Shown piece after piece: positions 9,634 to 18,112 of a stretch of 64,000 nucleotides of DNA; the stretch's first letter is position 1, and the number at the start of each line of letters is the position of its first letter. The position numbers and the translations under genes were made by a program. The DNA is taken from the NCBI GenBank assembly GCA_938015435.1, contig CALLPN010000013.1:1-64000 (forward strand), written 5' to 3'. The notes under the pieces were generated by a model. It was not told where the DNA came from, ran no database searches, and saw only the letters and a list, made by a program, of their open reading frames with translations. The stretch is from an uncultured Saprospiraceae bacterium. Lineage in GTDB: Bacteria > Bacteroidota > Bacteroidia > Chitinophagales > Saprospiraceae.

Positions 9634-9641
9634 CAAATTTA
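9634..9641 (-). promoter_or_regulatory. Possible -7 promoter element for ccmE operon
   Basis: Read on the minus strand this is TAAATTTG, an exact match to the Bacteroidota TAnnTTTG -7 consensus, about 55 bases before the ccmE ATG. A TTG lies 16 bases upstream, slightly closer than the usual 19-20, so the upstream box is uncertain. Confidence 0.35.
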
Positions 9642-9724
9642 CACAGTTGATAATTGGCAATCATGTTATTTTAGCCCTCATTTTTCAATATGACTTTTGT
9701 GCTACAATTGGAGATCAACGAGTA

Positions 9725-10309
9725 TTATTTGCTCATTACACCTTCTCCAATTTTTTCACCATTTTTATAAGTATATTCTAGAGTTACTTCTCCCTCTTCG
9801 TTGTAATATTTCATCGCTCCATCTATTACACCATTCACATAAGTTATGCTTCTTTGGACTTTGCCATTATTATAAAACTCTTCATAGATACCGTCCATTT
9901 GCCCCTCCTTATAGTTTACAGATTTGGTTGGTCTTCCAAATTTATAATCACCGTATGCCCCATGCGGTATTCCATCTTTAAAGAATTGTTTTTTTGTGAT
10001 TTGGCCTCGATTATTCATGATAATATCTGGCCCATTGAGCACACCATCAATATAGCTGGCAATGCCAATCAGGTTCTCTTCGTTATCATAAGTTAACCAC
10101 GTACCTTCTTTAGCGCCATTTTTACTATATCCTTCTTCTTTAGTACTCCCATCTTCGAAGGTACTAGTAAGTTTTTCATAGCTTCCGTGTTTTACCGATG
10201 TATATCCATCGATACTTGCTTTGGCAGCAGGAGTACTCACATTTCCTTTATTACAAGATATGAGTACAAAGATCATCAGTATTGAACACGCAGTGTATAG
10301 GTTTTTCAT
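9725..10309 (-). CDS. YwqK-like MORN-repeat lipoprotein
   Basis: A 194-residue predicted lipoprotein: signal peptide with lipobox LISC (Cys19). The body has at least five MORN_2-type repeats, each with a core such as YKEGQMDGIYEEFYNNGK or YVNGVIDGAMKYYNEEGE. Proteins of this kind are often labelled toxin-antitoxin YwqK-family antitoxin from the Bacillus YwqJK pair, but no toxin gene is beside it and the lipoprotein signal fits an envelope role better. Monocistronic by position, with 168 bases to the next minus-strand gene. The repeat family is secure; the function is unknown. Confidence 0.8.
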   Translation of the reverse strand: MKNLYTACSILMIFVLISCNKGNVSTPAAKASIDGYTSVKHGSYEKLTSTFEDGSTKEEGYSKNGAKEGTWLTYDNEENLIGIASYIDGVLNGPDIIMNNRGQITKKQFFKDGIPHGAYGDYKFGRPTKSVNYKEGQMDGIYEEFYNNGKVQRSITYVNGVIDGAMKYYNEEGEVTLEYTYKNGEKIGEGVMSK

Positions 10310-10477
10310 ATTTCTTTAGAGTTGTTATTGATTCTACAAATTTAATGAAGAAGCTGCATATTAGTTGTTAATACATCATAAAAAATGATATACATGTTGC
10401 AGATTATTAAAAAATCTACTTTAAAAATCTTGTATAGTATGTCTTTATTGATCAGGAAGCCTGAAAGCGTAACTTTT

Positions 10478-11371
10478 TTAGTCTTTAACCACTATAAATT
10501 TAGCTTCCTTTCCTTCATTTAACCTAATTGTAATAGGCACTTGAATATTTGAATTGAGTATTTCAAACTTCGCCGAATTAGGTGGGATTCGCCCTTCATT
10601 AGTAGCCACTATACGAATTACTGTGCTATCCTTTACGATAGGTATAAGTAATTGCTTTTGCGCTCTTTTGACAGCATATTTATTAAGAATTAGTTTGTCA
10701 TCGCGGTATACTGATATTCTATCTCCATCGATATGCTCATCGTCCCATAATCTAATCATTATATCATCATTAAGAGCTCTTACAGTAAGTGCCTGACCTT
10801 CAGTAAGTATGGTACGTTCCATGTTTTCTTCAGACTTAGTTACTAACTCTTTGATGATTTTTTTCTGTTTGGAAGGAAGCATCTTTTTCTTGGTCAAACC
10901 TTTCATTTTTTCTAAAAACATTTCGTCGCCCACCAAGTATACATCGCCTTCGATACACTTGGATCCATCTTCATATCTACTATAGAAGTGCCCTTGTATT
11001 ATGCTTTGTTCCTTCTTTATTTTCATTTTTGCATTGTAAACATGAACGTAGCAAAAGTCACCACTTGGCAATTCGGATTTTGTATGAATATTGCTTTTTT
11101 CACTAAACGTGATTGTATTCGCTTCTCTATCTATATGCCCTTCTAATCTAGACTCAGTTCTATGTTCTCCAGAAAAGTCAGTAATAGATTTTCCTTTGAT
11201 AGTTCCATCTTTGAATTCCTCAAATGATAACTTGTACGTAATCATAGAGTTATCTATAAGCTTAATCGTACCGACTAAATCATACTGAATACTATTCTGT
11301 GCATTAGTAGATATTGTAGTGGATATTAGCAGTGTCAGTAGAGAAAGACGCATTATAATTTTATTCAACAT
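10478..11371 (-). CDS. Secreted protein, unknown
   Basis: A 297-residue protein with a signal peptide (residues 1-25, ending STNAQ). The first ~150 residues are beta-rich and read like a lipocalin-type or 'small-molecule binding' barrel (repeated GTIKGKS..., GHIDREANTITF...), followed by a lysine-rich helical linker (KKKMLPSKQKKIIKELV) and a C-terminal beta domain of ~110 residues (LTVRALNDDIMIRLWDDEHIDGDRI) ending without a sorting domain. I recognise no named family. The C-terminal part, with RVYRD-like and NEGRIPPNSA-like segments, resembles the putative periplasmic domains found in Bacteroidota proteins of unknown role. Confidence 0.6.
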   Translation of the reverse strand: MLNKIIMRLSLLTLLISTTISTNAQNSIQYDLVGTIKLIDNSMITYKLSFEEFKDGTIKGKSITDFSGEHRTESRLEGHIDREANTITFSEKSNIHTKSELPSGDFCYVHVYNAKMKIKKEQSIIQGHFYSRYEDGSKCIEGDVYLVGDEMFLEKMKGLTKKKMLPSKQKKIIKELVTKSEENMERTILTEGQALTVRALNDDIMIRLWDDEHIDGDRISVYRDDKLILNKYAVKRAQKQLLIPIVKDSTVIRIVATNEGRIPPNSAKFEILNSNIQVPITIRLNEGKEAKFIVVKD

Positions 11372-11434
11372 GTATAGTTTAGGTTTAGAATTATTTGTTC
11401 TATATTGTGATTGATAATTAATTTAACAACCAAA

Positions 11435-11833
11435 ATGAAAACAATGTACAAAAAAGCAATTTTATTCAGTCTTTTTAGCATTATGAGTACATTTATCTTT
11501 GCTTCATTCCCAGTGAACAAAGCGAATGTAGAGAAATCAAATGCAAAAGTAGAAACAATGGAAATTTCATCTGTAGAAAGTACTACAGTAGCTGAAATGC
11601 CAAATCTCACCGTAGATGCAGCAGATGCACTTAGTCCAGCAGCGGCGAGTGGAGCTCTTGATGAAATGATTATTTTATTATTACTATGGTTCTTTATCGG
11701 ATTTTTAGCAGCTCACAGATGGTATGCTAAGAAGCCTGCAGGTTGGAATATCCTTTTCATCCTTACTTTTGGAGGATTTGGTATTTGGGCACTAGTAGAT
11801 CTAGTAAACATCTTAACTGATAACTTTGATTAG
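11435..11833 (+). CDS. TM2-domain membrane protein
   Basis: A 132-residue protein starting at ATG 11435; an upstream in-frame TTG at 11411 adds only unlikely sequence. N-terminal hydrophobic segment (residues 5-22) that may be a signal or a membrane helix, then an acidic linker, then a clear TM2 domain in the last ~60 residues: FIGFLAAHRWYAKKPAG followed by TFGGFGIWALVDLVNI. TM2 proteins are two-helix membrane proteins whose biochemical role is not established. A strong terminator follows, and the gene is divergent to the secreted protein at 10478-11371, with starts only 64 bases apart, so their promoters must be in or near that gap. Confidence 0.8.
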   Translation: MKTMYKKAILFSLFSIMSTFIFASFPVNKANVEKSNAKVETMEISSVESTTVAEMPNLTVDAADALSPAAASGALDEMIILLLLWFFIGFLAAHRWYAKKPAGWNILFILTFGGFGIWALVDLVNILTDNFD

Positions 11834-11859
11834 TCGATAGATTAACAGAAGATAAACTA

Positions 11860-11891
11860 GGAGATTGCTTTAATTAGCAATCTCCTTTTTT
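11860..11891 (+). terminator. Rho-independent terminator after TM2 gene
   Basis: The arms GGAGATTGCT (11860-11869) and AGCAATCTCC (11876-11885) are a perfect 10-base inverted repeat with a 6-base loop, followed by six T. It lies between two convergent genes. Confidence 0.88.
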
Positions 11892-11911
11892 ATTGGTAGT
11901 CGGTCTAGTAA

Positions 11912-12469
11912 CTATAAACCTAATTCTGTAGGCTTATCACTTGCTTTTGCACTATTTTTCCTTCTGCCTAATTTTCCTCTGAGCCCAAGCTCTACGACAC
12001 GAGCATTTTGAACAGCCCCTTCGTTGATCTCAAATTTTAGAATCGTTCTCATTTTATGGAAACCATGATGGCCATATGCTCCAGGATTCATATGTAGTAG
12101 ATCCAAATCCTTATCTGGCATTACTCTCAGGATATGGGAGTGGCCACAGATATACAAATCGGGTTTAGATTCTTCTAGTATTTTTCTTACTCTTTTATAG
12201 TATTTGGGGGTATACCCACCGATGTGAGTCATGAATATGGACATTCCTTCACACTCCCAGGATAAGTTTAGGTCAAACTCATATCTGACTGCATGCCCAT
12301 CTATGTTACCATATACCGCTCTGAATGTGCAGATATCTCTAATCTCCTTGATACTCTCGAGAGAACCAATATCTCCAGCATGCCAGATCTCATCGCAATC
12401 CCTGAGATGTTTGATCATATCATTACCATCAAAGCTATGATTGTCCGATATTAGGCCTATTGTTTTCAT
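11912..12469 (-). CDS. Metallophosphoesterase (YfcE/MJ0936 type)
   Basis: A 185-residue calcineurin-like phosphoesterase of the small cytoplasmic YfcE/MJ0936 class, which hydrolyses phosphodiesters with two metals. All metal motifs are visible: SDNH (D-x-H), HAGDIGS (GD), VYGNIDG (GN), MTHIGG (H) and CGHSH (GHxH). The tail beyond ~160 is basic (GLRGKLGRRKNSAKASDK) and not part of the fold. The physiological substrate cannot be told; 2',3'-cyclic nucleotides and bis-p-nitrophenyl phosphate are the usual assay substrates of relatives. It lies 152 bases downstream of bshC on the same strand and could share its transcript. Confidence 0.88.
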   Translation of the reverse strand: MKTIGLISDNHSFDGNDMIKHLRDCDEIWHAGDIGSLESIKEIRDICTFRAVYGNIDGHAVRYEFDLNLSWECEGMSIFMTHIGGYTPKYYKRVRKILEESKPDLYICGHSHILRVMPDKDLDLLHMNPGAYGHHGFHKMRTILKFEINEGAVQNARVVELGLRGKLGRRKNSAKASDKPTELGL

Positions 12470-12509
12470 ATGTACGTATAGTTTGAATAATTAATCAGAA
12501 ACCTGAAAT

Positions 12510-12531
12510 ACTTCATTTAAACAAATGAAGT
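12510..12531 (-). repeat. Perfect inverted repeat between bshC and the phosphoesterase
   Basis: ACTTCATTT and AAATGAAGT form a 9-base stem with a 4-base loop. It lies downstream of the bshC stop. It could be a weak terminator or an RNA-stabilising hairpin; there is no T-tract, so termination is doubtful. Confidence 0.4.
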
Positions 12532-12621
12532 GAAATTTATCCAAAGTATGAGGTGGATGGGGTAAAATCAAAGGAATAATTAAACAGTCGAATAAATATG
12601 ATCGAACGAGGTTTGCAAGAT

Positions 12622-14211
12622 TTAGAGTTCTATTACCACGAATTTTTTGTCCAATGCATCAATATTCTCTTTCATAAGATTAAGCAAACGATCACCAAAC
12701 ATATCATAATATTGGAAGAAGTTGTCATGACGCTCCTGCAGACCATTGTTGGGAAATAGACTCGACTTTACTTTACGTATTTTGTTGACTTCAGTCTCTT
12801 GTTGTGCTTTTACTGTTCTTCTTAATCGAGATTCCAACTGCTCTATCACTTTGGTTTGCTTATTTCCTTCAGCGAGTACTTTGCCTTCTAGTGTTGGGTC
12901 TAGTATCTTAGCTTTATCGGCTATAGATTTGAAGATAGAATCTACAGATTTTATTTCGTCTGCAAGACTGAGTTCTACTTCAGATTCGGCATTAACCAAA
13001 GCAGTTATTAGGCTATTTTCATCATTGAATACTTGGTCGATGCTAATGTTTAGCTTTTTCATGTTTTTGGCATTGCTACCTGTAAGAAGCATGGCCGAAG
13101 CACGTCTAATGAGAATTGGAAAGAAGACTCCAAATGTTGTAAATTGGCTCAAACGTTCGATCCAATAAGCCAATTCCCCTCCTCCTCCAATATAGGCGAG
13201 ATTAGGAAGTATGGTTTCTTGATACAATGGACGCATGATTACATTAGGCGAAAATCGTTCTGGGTAGTTTTCAAGTTCTAATAATATCTCAGACTGAGAG
13301 AATGAAACATCAGTATTAAGTATCTTATAAATACCATTTTCAAGTTCGATACGTTCTCTTGATCCGTCTTGAAGATAAAAAAGGTTGATATCTCGAGCAA
13401 AAGCTTGTGTCTTGTAGCCTAGAGCTTCTATTTCTGCCTGTGTTTGCCGTACAAGCGGTGCACTGGTTTGATCTAGTAATTCTTGTTTCATCACTGAAGC
13501 AAAAGAAGCTTTGAGGTCTTTATGATCAGGATTCAATACGATCAAACCATATTTAGCAAATATGCTATGAACTAGTCGAGTCGTAAACTCTGCATAGGTT
13601 TTACTGTGACCGTATGCATCGGTGATCCATTTCTTTGCCCGCTGTGCATCCTCTTTATCGCTCAGTATGCCTTTTAATGCCTCGATAGATTCTTGGATGC
13701 CATCTAGATTCATTCTACCTACAGAACCTCCCTTATCTTGGTTCCATTCGATGGTCTTTCCATAGACCTTGCACTTATTTACTTCTTCAAAATCGTGATC
13801 TTCACCGCCACTGACAAATACGGGTACAAAATCAAAAGTAGGATGTATTGCTTTGAGTTTCTCGGCCATATTGATCGCAGAGAATATTTTGATAATGTAG
13901 TACAATGGACCCGTAAATAAGACAGGCTGATGCGCAGTGATGATTGTAAACGTATTTTCTGATCTCAATAATTCGATATTCCGTTTGCTGAGTTCGCTAT
14001 TAGGCATATCTTGGTATTGTTCATTCAATACTTTGACAAGTAATGCTCTATCGATAGGGAATTCTTTACGATCTTGAATCGCTTGAGCAAATGAAGCTAG
14101 ATCTGGCTTATACTTGATAAGACTTTCGAATGGATTTTGGTTTGATTGATATGCTTTATCTCTATCAGATAATTGAGGTACATCAGCGAAGTCTATTCTA
14201 TGTATGGCCAT
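12622..14211 (-). CDS. bshC: Bacillithiol biosynthesis cysteine-adding enzyme BshC
   Basis: Putative final enzyme of bacillithiol synthesis, adding cysteine to glucosaminyl-malate; cytoplasmic. 529 residues, normal for the family. Recognised by the N-terminal Rossmann-like segment TAHQPVLFTGPLYYIIK (residues ~93-109), FVSGGEDHDFEEVNKC, RPLYQETILPNLAYIGGGGE, and the C-terminal coiled coil (about 395-480) ending in a KKFVVIEL-type tail. bshA and bshB are not in the window. Bacillithiol as the thiol is known for many Bacteroidota. The promoter region is shared with the hairpin-repeat locus; a TACTTTTG -7 element lies at 14286-14293. Confidence 0.93.
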   Translation of the reverse strand: MAIHRIDFADVPQLSDRDKAYQSNQNPFESLIKYKPDLASFAQAIQDRKEFPIDRALLVKVLNEQYQDMPNSELSKRNIELLRSENTFTIITAHQPVLFTGPLYYIIKIFSAINMAEKLKAIHPTFDFVPVFVSGGEDHDFEEVNKCKVYGKTIEWNQDKGGSVGRMNLDGIQESIEALKGILSDKEDAQRAKKWITDAYGHSKTYAEFTTRLVHSIFAKYGLIVLNPDHKDLKASFASVMKQELLDQTSAPLVRQTQAEIEALGYKTQAFARDINLFYLQDGSRERIELENGIYKILNTDVSFSQSEILLELENYPERFSPNVIMRPLYQETILPNLAYIGGGGELAYWIERLSQFTTFGVFFPILIRRASAMLLTGSNAKNMKKLNISIDQVFNDENSLITALVNAESEVELSLADEIKSVDSIFKSIADKAKILDPTLEGKVLAEGNKQTKVIEQLESRLRRTVKAQQETEVNKIRKVKSSLFPNNGLQERHDNFFQYYDMFGDRLLNLMKENIDALDKKFVVIEL

Positions 14212-14285
14212 ATGTAAGTTACGTCTTGGTCTAGTCTAAAGGAAGGGCTAACAGCTACTCTATAGATTGGTTGTACACTAAAGCT

Positions 14286-14293
14286 CAAAAGTA
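14286..14293 (-). promoter_or_regulatory. Possible -7 promoter element for bshC
   Basis: On the minus strand this reads TACTTTTG, an exact TAnnTTTG match 75 bases before the bshC ATG. No clear TTTG box lies 19-20 bases further upstream, so it is only a candidate. Confidence 0.35.
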
Positions 14294-14326
14294 ATCAATC
14301 TCTTAACTGAATAGTAATTAGCGGAC

Positions 14327-14586
14327 AAGTGTTTGCATTTTCGCAAACACGTAGTCGGAGTGGGAATGTGTTTTTTCAATAAAAAAACACATGGACTCCG
14401 ATCAAACGCAGTCGATTTTGGCACATCGGAATTTCAAGTGTTTGCATTTTCGCAAACACGTAGTCGGAGTGGGAATGTGTTTTTTTCAATAAAAAAACAC
14501 ATGGACTCCGATCAAACCCAGTCGATTTTGGCATATCGGAATTTCAAGTGTTTGCATTTTCGCAAACACGTAGTCGGCGTGGGAAT
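14327..14586. repeat. Tandem hairpin-forming intergenic repeat, locus A (2.4 copies)
   Basis: Two full head-to-tail units (14327-14435, 109 bases; 14436-14545, 110 bases) are nearly identical, and a third begins at 14546 and diverges near 14587. Each unit carries a hairpin with arms GTGTTTGC / GCAAACAC and a second, larger one with outer arms CGGAGT / ACTCCG and inner arms TGTGTTTTTT / AAAAAACACA. No long open frame with protein character exists. It fills the 631-base gap between the divergent bshC and permease genes, so it sits in a promoter region. Not a CRISPR: units are contiguous and have no unique spacers. Confidence 0.85.
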
Positions 14587-14700
14587 GTGGCTTTTTCGAA
14601 GATAAGCGGTGGCTTGCACAGCAAACACGCGTAATGGGAGTGAGAATCTGGCTTTTTCAATGAAAAAACACATGGAATCCCAAAAAAACAAGAACTCCCC
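14587..14700. repeat. Degenerate repeat segment related to locus B
   Basis: After the tandem units the sequence changes to a block with GTGGCTTTTTC followed, at 14606-14633, by a 28-base module that matches the reverse complement of 50805-50832 at 26 positions. A further half copy of the local unit (GAATCTGGCTTTTTCAATG... ACACATGG) follows to about 14680. The two loci therefore share modules in the same order but opposite orientation. The remaining ~140 bases up to the permease gene hold nothing I can name. Confidence 0.75.
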
Positions 14701-14842
14701 AAAAAAACTCACGAACTTCGATTATACAATACAAATTGCTTAGCAACAATCTTTGAACTGTATCATAATAATAGCTACTTGGTTTTAGAAACCTCGAAAG
14801 TATATACCAACATTCAATCATGGATTAGTACATTTGACACTA

Positions 14843-15895
14843 ATGCTCAGATATTTTATAAATAGAATTTTTTCAGGAGTAGCAGTAATAATAGCGGTAG
14901 TAATATTAATAAGCGCTATCATCTATTTAGCTCCAGTTGATCCCACTAGACTTAGTTTTGGTCAGAGATCTGATGATGCAACTGTGGAAGCTCGAAGAAA
15001 GCAATTAGGATTAGATCTACCTCTTTATCAGCAGATGGCCAAGTATTTAGCTGATATTTCGCCAGTATCATCAATTGAAAATTCCTATCAGGATCAATAT
15101 GATATTATCGCCACTATTTGGAAAGGAGCTAATCAATCTTGGGTGATCAAGAAACCTTTTTTTAGATATTCTTATCAGACAGGAAGGAGAGTCTCTTTGA
15201 TGTTAAGTGAGACTATTCCCAAAACTGTAATTTTAGCTTTGTCAGCATTCTTGATTGCCACCTTTTTAGGGATACTATTTGGGATTATAGCTGCTTTGAA
15301 TAGAGATTCCAAATTGGATCAATTTATTATAGGTTTTTCGACTCTCGGTTATTCCCTTCCGAGTTATGTGAGTGCCATGGTTTTAGCCCTCATTTTCGGT
15401 TATTACCTCAAGCATATTACAGGTCTCAATCTACAAGGGAGTATCTACGAGCTCAATGATCTTGGTGATGAAGTGATCGTTTGGCGTAATCTAATTTTGC
15501 CAGCTATTGCTCTAGGAATCAGGCCGATAGCTATCGTGACTCAATTGACTAGATCAGCTATGTTAGATGTGTTATCGATGGATTACATACGTACAGCAAG
15601 GGCTAAAGGATTGGCATATACTAAAGTAGTAGCTAGTCATGCACTTCGTAACACTATGAACCCTGTGACTACCGCACTGACAGGTTGGTTGGCCTCATTA
15701 TTGGCAGGAGCATTTTTTGTGGAAAATGTATTTAATTTCAAAGGAGTAGGTCAGTTGACTGTGGATGCAATGATCAACTATGATGTGCCAGTATTACTAG
15801 CATGTGTAATCTTTATCTGTGTCGTATTCGTAGTGCTTAATATAATCGCTGATATGCTATATGTTTGGTTAGATCCAAAAGTGAAAATTGAGTAA
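14843..15895 (+). CDS. DppB-like ABC transporter permease
   Basis: Inner-membrane permease of the peptide/nickel (DppB/OppB) ABC importer family, 350 residues. I take ATG 14843 instead of the TTG at 14834 because it opens directly into the first membrane helix (MLRYFINRIF). Six membrane segments; the first is followed by the family's long periplasmic loop (APVDPTR...), and the cytoplasmic EAA loop is YIRTARAKGLAYTKVVASHALRN. The fold is secure; the substrate is unknown. No DppC, ATPase or binding-protein gene is adjacent: the next gene is on the other strand, so it is an orphan within this window. Partners may be encoded elsewhere. Confidence 0.88.
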   Translation: MLRYFINRIFSGVAVIIAVVILISAIIYLAPVDPTRLSFGQRSDDATVEARRKQLGLDLPLYQQMAKYLADISPVSSIENSYQDQYDIIATIWKGANQSWVIKKPFFRYSYQTGRRVSLMLSETIPKTVILALSAFLIATFLGILFGIIAALNRDSKLDQFIIGFSTLGYSLPSYVSAMVLALIFGYYLKHITGLNLQGSIYELNDLGDEVIVWRNLILPAIALGIRPIAIVTQLTRSAMLDVLSMDYIRTARAKGLAYTKVVASHALRNTMNPVTTALTGWLASLLAGAFFVENVFNFKGVGQLTVDAMINYDVPVLLACVIFICVVFVVLNIIADMLYVWLDPKVKIE

Positions 15896-15979
15896 TCTTA
15901 AGACAGAATTCTCGTAAGGTCAAAGTTGAAAAGTCCTTATTGTATCTATACGAAGTTGTTTCCCTTATTACGAATTACC

Positions 15980-16654
15980 CTAAATTCCAATAGAAGTACT
16001 GAAGATAATCATGTCAGGCGTACCCTTAAATTTTGAAGGTAAAGGACCGTAATATATATGGTCTCCAATAGATCTAAATGAACTTTCAAATTTCACATCA
16101 AATTTGACATGAACTTCGCCAAACTGTAAATCATATGCTACATTTCCACTAAACCCAAAACTCATAGATCGAGGTCTAGGGACATATACATCTTGTAATT
16201 CGATACCACCTTTATAGTCCCCAAGTATGTGGATTACAGGTCCAACTCCGATTCTAAAGTTATTAGCATGAATACCAGAAAGTACCTGCAAGTCGATATA
16301 ATGGAAAGTCTCATCATAGTAGAGTGTGGGATCATCTTTACCGAAAAATGATTTCACTTTGTACTCATTCTCATATCTATTGTAAAGTAAATCTGCTTCT
16401 ATCCATAAGTAACCAAATTTTCTGGAAGCAAACATTCCAACTGATGTAACAGATTTGCTGTCTTCTTGCGATACTTCATATATGAGGAAATCATCTTCAT
16501 TTCCTACATAAGTGGTTTCGGGTCTAGTCAACACTTCGCCATAACCCAATTTGATACCAAATATTACCTTATTGGGGTCGGTGATGTACAATTGAGCTTG
16601 CAATCCAATAGCTCCAAATAGAAGAGCAAAAACTAGTAAATGTCTATTCCTCAT
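15980..16654 (-). CDS. Outer-membrane beta-barrel-like secreted protein
   Basis: A 224-residue protein starting at 16654, where MRNRHLLVFALLFGAIGLQAQ gives a clean signal peptide; a 13-residue upstream extension is unlikely. The body alternates polar and aromatic residues (KFGYLWIEADLLYNRYENEY, SFGFSGNVAYDLQFGEVHVKFDVKFES in pieces), as in small outer-membrane barrels of the PorT/OmpW-like kind in Bacteroidota, and ends in a hydrophobic STSIGI strand. No specific family is claimed. It stands alone between the convergent permease gene and the divergent purM. Confidence 0.65.
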   Translation of the reverse strand: MRNRHLLVFALLFGAIGLQAQLYITDPNKVIFGIKLGYGEVLTRPETTYVGNEDDFLIYEVSQEDSKSVTSVGMFASRKFGYLWIEADLLYNRYENEYKVKSFFGKDDPTLYYDETFHYIDLQVLSGIHANNFRIGVGPVIHILGDYKGGIELQDVYVPRPRSMSFGFSGNVAYDLQFGEVHVKFDVKFESSFRSIGDHIYYGPLPSKFKGTPDMIIFSTSIGI

Positions 16655-16875
16655 GTAGTGTAAATATAGAATCTTTATTATATCTAAAAGCAATCATTTT
16701 GATACAAAACCCTTATGGTCCGCTAGGAGTTGTTTGATAGATACATAGATAAGACATTACTTCTGCGGTTTATGCTGCTTGTGTCAGTTTATTTTATTGT
16801 TGACCGATGTCAATGACTAGCTAAGATGGTTATTATTTCTTATTTGCTAGTTATCACATATTGAATTATTTCATA

Positions 16876-16904
16876 TTGATAATTACTGGCAATGATTACC
16901 TTTG
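16876..16904 (+). promoter_or_regulatory. Promoter of purM
   Basis: TTG at 16876-16878 and TACCTTTG at 16897-16904 (exact TAnnTTTG), spaced 18 bases. Transcription would begin near 16911, which excludes a start codon at 16892 and supports ATG 16922 or 16943. Confidence 0.5.
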
Positions 16905-16921
16905 CCTCACAACCCAATACT

Positions 16922-18112
16922 ATGAGCCACAACGATAATAATATGAGGTATTCGCAGAGAGGTGTATCTGCCAATAAGGAGGATGTACATGCTGCTATCA
17001 AAGGACTTGACAAAGGTCTCTATCCGCATGCATTTTGTAAGATATTACCTGATGTAGTGGCCGGTAGTAATGATCATGTCAATCTAATGCATGCTGATAC
17101 AGCCGGCACTAAGACCTCACTGGCATATATGTACTGGAAAGAGACTGGAGACCTATCCGTATGGGAAGGTATTGTACAAGATAGTATCGTTATGAATATC
17201 GATGATATGGCTTGCGTAGGATGTGTAGATAATATCATACTCAGCAGTACGATCGGACGTAATAAGAATCTGATTGATGGTGACGTGATCAAAACCATCA
17301 TTCAATATACCCAGAAGTTTGCTGATCAGATGAGTGATCACGGAGTCAATCTTTATCTCGCTGGTGGAGAGACTGCTGATGTAGGTGACATCGTGCGCAC
17401 TATTGATGTTGGATTTACGGCTTTCGCCAGAATGAAAAAGGCAGATGTAATAGACAGTAATATTTCACCTGGAGACTATATTGTAGGATTGGCTTCATAC
17501 GGTCAGAGTACATACGAAACTGATTATAATGGAGGTATGGGATCCAATGGATTGACATCGGCTAGACATGATGTATTTGATCATGAATATGCCAATAAAT
17601 ACCCAGATAGTTATGATCATTATACTCCAGATGAACTGGTATACGTAGGTAGTAAAAAACTCACAGACGTGACTAATGTAGACGGTGATTGGTTGCACGT
17701 TGGTAAGATGGTACTTTCACCAACACGAACATTTCTACCGATACTTAAGCAAGTCGTAGACAATCACAAGTCTAGTATCAATGGTATGATTCACGCTACT
17801 GGAGGTGCGCATACTAAAGTGCTCAAGTTCCTCAAACAAGATGTACGAATCATTAAAGATAATCTCCTAGAGACGCCACCATTATTCAGAATGATACATA
17901 ACGAATCTGGTATCCCTCACAAAGAGATGTATCAAGTATTCAACATGGGTACAAGGTTAGAAGTCTATTGTAAAGACAAAACTGCCGCTGAAGAGATAGT
18001 AGCGATATCAAAATCATTTAATGTAGATGCACAGATTATTGGAAGGGTAGAAGCAGCTGACAAAAGTAGTGTAGAGATCAAAAGTGAATTCGGTGAATTT
18101 AGCTATCCGTAA
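16922..18112 (+). CDS. purM: Phosphoribosylformylglycinamidine cyclo-ligase (AIR synthase)
   Basis: Fifth step of purine synthesis: closes FGAM to AIR with ATP in the cytoplasm. 396 residues from ATG 16922. A frame extension to 16892 is rejected because a promoter -7 element lies inside it; 16943 is also possible. Motifs: YSQRGVSANKEDVH, HADTAGTKTSLAYMYWKETGDLSVW, NIDDMACVG, GGETADVGD, NGLTSARHDVF, HATGGAHTK. It belongs to the divergent Bacteroidota-type PurM, longer than the ~345-residue E. coli form. Its stop overlaps the ATG of the DUF6122 gene, so they are translationally coupled. Confidence 0.93.
   Translation: MSHNDNNMRYSQRGVSANKEDVHAAIKGLDKGLYPHAFCKILPDVVAGSNDHVNLMHADTAGTKTSLAYMYWKETGDLSVWEGIVQDSIVMNIDDMACVGCVDNIILSSTIGRNKNLIDGDVIKTIIQYTQKFADQMSDHGVNLYLAGGETADVGDIVRTIDVGFTAFARMKKADVIDSNISPGDYIVGLASYGQSTYETDYNGGMGSNGLTSARHDVFDHEYANKYPDSYDHYTPDELVYVGSKKLTDVTNVDGDWLHVGKMVLSPTRTFLPILKQVVDNHKSSINGMIHATGGAHTKVLKFLKQDVRIIKDNLLETPPLFRMIHNESGIPHKEMYQVFNMGTRLEVYCKDKTAAEEIVAISKSFNVDAQIIGRVEAADKSSVEIKSEFGEFSYP

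Noticed and set aside
9725-10309. Toxin-antitoxin pair based on the YwqK name
   Set aside because: The gene encodes a MORN-repeat lipoprotein with no toxin partner beside it.
11365-11610. Minus-strand frame over the TM2 gene start
   Set aside because: Antisense of the TM2 protein, with no family signal and no start context.
14327-14700. CRISPR array
   Set aside because: Units are contiguous, longer than CRISPR repeats, contain internal hairpins and have no unique spacers; no cas genes are in the window.
14333-14712. Open frames on both strands in the repeat region
   Set aside because: They translate the tandem hairpin repeat itself (the same peptide recurs) and have no protein character.
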